From Mycolicibacterium sp. P1-5 (GTDB lineage Bacteria > Actinomycetota > Actinomycetes > Mycobacteriales > Mycobacteriaceae), in NCBI RefSeq assembly GCF_008329565.1, contig NZ_NPKT01000001.1:434001-498000 (forward strand): a DNA stretch of 64,000 nucleotides, written 5' to 3'. Position 1 is the first letter of the stretch. Each line of letters begins with the position of its first letter. Below, piece by piece: positions 62,927 to 64,000 of this stretch. A program made the translations under genes and the position numbers. The notes below the pieces were generated by a model, which saw only the letters and a list, made by a program, of their open reading frames with translations, had not been told where the DNA came from and did no database searches.

Positions 62927-64000
62927 CTAGGTGCGCATGGTGGCGGCCACCACATCCGCGGCCGCCCGGCCGGCCACCGCCACGCACGCCGGCACCCCGA
63001 TGCCGTCCAGGTAGTTGCCCGCGATGGCCAGCGTGGGCGGCAGATCCTTGCGCGCCGCGGCGGCCAGCTCACGGTGGCCGGGGGCGTATTGCGGCATCGC
63101 GTCCAGCCAGCGGTGCACCCGGACGTCGACCGGGTCCACCGCGATACCGAACACGGTCTGCAGGTCTTCTGTCGCCCACGATTGGAGGTCGGTATCAGAC
63201 GTGGCCTTCGCTATGTCGTCGCCGAAGCGGCCGAACGACAGCCGCAGCAATTCGGCGTTGCCACGCGTTCCCCACTTACGCGTCGACAGCGTTATCGCTT
63301 TGGTGTGCAAGCATTCTCCGCTGGCGACCAGCACACCGGACTGCGCGGGCAGCGGCGTGCCGCCGGGGACAGCCAGTGCGAGCACCGCCGCGGAGGCGAC
63401 TGGAACCCGGGCGGCCGCCGCAGCGGCACTCGGCACGACCTCGGCCAGCAGCGGCGCCAGCCGCGGGGCCGGCACCGCCACGATCACGCCGTCGGCCCGC
63501 CAGTGCTGGCGCTCGTCATCGCGCAGGTCCCAGCCCGTCCCGTGGGGGGCGATGTGCTGTATCGACGTCTGCACCCAGCTCAGCCGGCTGCGCGTCACCA
63601 GCGCGTCCAACAGCACCTGATAGCCACCGTCGATCGCGCCGAACACCGGGCCACGCGTGCCGCCCGGCAGCGCGCGCCGGCCGGCGTCGGTCAGGCTGCC
63701 GGCCCCCGCGTCGAGTGCGGCGGCCAGTGTGGGCACCGCGGAGCGGATGCCGATGGTGGCCGCCGAACCGGCGTACACACCAGAGAGCATCGGGTCCACC
63801 GAGCGGGCGACGACCTGGCCGCCGAACCGGTCGGCGACGACGGCGCCGACGGCCGGGTCGGCGCCGAACCGCCAGTGCAGGGGCCGGCTGGGTTCGGCGG
63901 CCATCTGCGCGATCGTCGCGTCGTCGACCAGCCCGGTCACCGACGCCGCGGACGTCGGGATGCCGTTGACGGTGTCGGGCGGCAGCGGATGCAGGCGACC
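62927..64000 (-). CDS. hemY: Coproporphyrinogen III oxidase HemY/CgoX, C-terminal part
   Basis: The reading frame is open to the window edge ([20 protein letters not shown] at the top), so the N-terminal FAD-binding part is outside. 357 codons are present. Recognised by [17 protein letters not shown], the [17 protein letters not shown] strand and the C-terminal [20 protein letters not shown], which is the last FAD-binding segment. It oxidises coproporphyrinogen III to coproporphyrin III. Stop 29 bp before hemQ. Confidence 0.9.
   Translation of the reverse strand, partial: GRLHPLPPDTVNGIPTSAASVTGLVDDATIAQMAAEPSRPLHWRFGADPAVGAVVADRFGGQVVARSVDPMLSGVYAGSAATIGIRSAVPTLAAALDAGAGSLTDAGRRALPGGTRGPVFGAIDGGYQVLLDALVTRSRLSWVQTSIQHIAPHGTGWDLRDDERQHWRADGVIVAVPAPRLAPLLAEVVPSAAAAAARVPVASAAVLALAVPGGTPLPAQSGVLVASGECLHTKAITLSTRKWGTRGNAELLRLSFGRFGDDIAKATSDTDLQSWATEDLQTVFGIAVDPVDVRVHRWLDAMPQYAPGHRELAAAARKDLPPTLAIAGNYLDGIGVPACVAVAGRAAADVVAATMRT

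Overview
The window comes from a high-GC actinobacterium, almost certainly a Mycobacterium (Mycolicibacterium type). Supporting genes are AftC, RbpA, FadD15, HemQ next to HemY/CgoX, MPT64-like and MPT63-like secreted proteins, a DUF6131 membrane peptide, a mycobacterial SOS box, and the gene order ZapE - RibD-like - secreted hydrolase - AftC - MsrB - HemQ - HemY, which matches Rv2670c to Rv2677c of M. tuberculosis. Several genes have a -10 hexamer ending about 6 to 7 nt before the start codon, so leaderless transcription looks common.

Layout. 1-4.6 kb: end of an Hsp70-like gene, then a divergent acyl-CoA cluster (TetR, reductase-like protein, SDR facing a thiolase/DUF35 pair) with two palindromes in the shared promoter. 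4.6-7 kb: a partner-switching module (RsbW-like kinase, STAS antagonist, GAF-PP2C phosphatase). 7.1-9.4 kb: P450, small lipoprotein, and a DUF6319 gene behind a LexA box. 9.5-12.8 kb: a TetR gene and the AKR/SDR/substrate-binding operon it probably controls, both preceded by the same operator. 13-15.7 kb: MPT64-like protein, a second STAS protein and a SigF-type sigma factor with a SigF-like promoter of its own. 16-17 kb: four tRNA genes followed by debris (a TIR-domain fragment against a broken phage capsid gene).

17.9-25 kb is accessory and gene-poor: small exported proteins, a CrpP/RMF-like peptide, three paralogous exported proteins sharing a HFIPGF motif, a conserved 5' leader and strong terminator hairpins, an RbpA, and a P450 pseudogene broken by a 31-bp duplication. 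25-30.4 kb: FadD15 with an exported partner, a PLP decarboxylase, SRPBCC protein, and a Clp-N/HTH protein preceded by two identical perfect operators.

30.5-45 kb is redox and signalling: a two-component pair; on the opposite strand a probable six-gene operon (response regulator, kinase, ApbE, ferric-reductase-like membrane protein, NuoF-like flavoprotein, ferredoxin); an MgtC/SapB-DUF4010 membrane protein; and a three-gene formate dehydrogenase operon with Cys instead of selenocysteine. 45-49.6 kb encodes a 1376-aa protein combining sensor kinase, receiver, PP2C phosphatase and RsbW-type kinase, coupled to its own STAS partner.

49.6-64 kb is the conserved block, preceded by a triple 35-bp repeat and interrupted by three tandem membrane GGDEF-EAL proteins that could be co-transcribed with the heme genes. 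Overall the window is rich in partner-switching regulation (four STAS/RsbW-type modules or pieces plus a sigma factor), c-di-GMP enzymes, redox genes and exported proteins.
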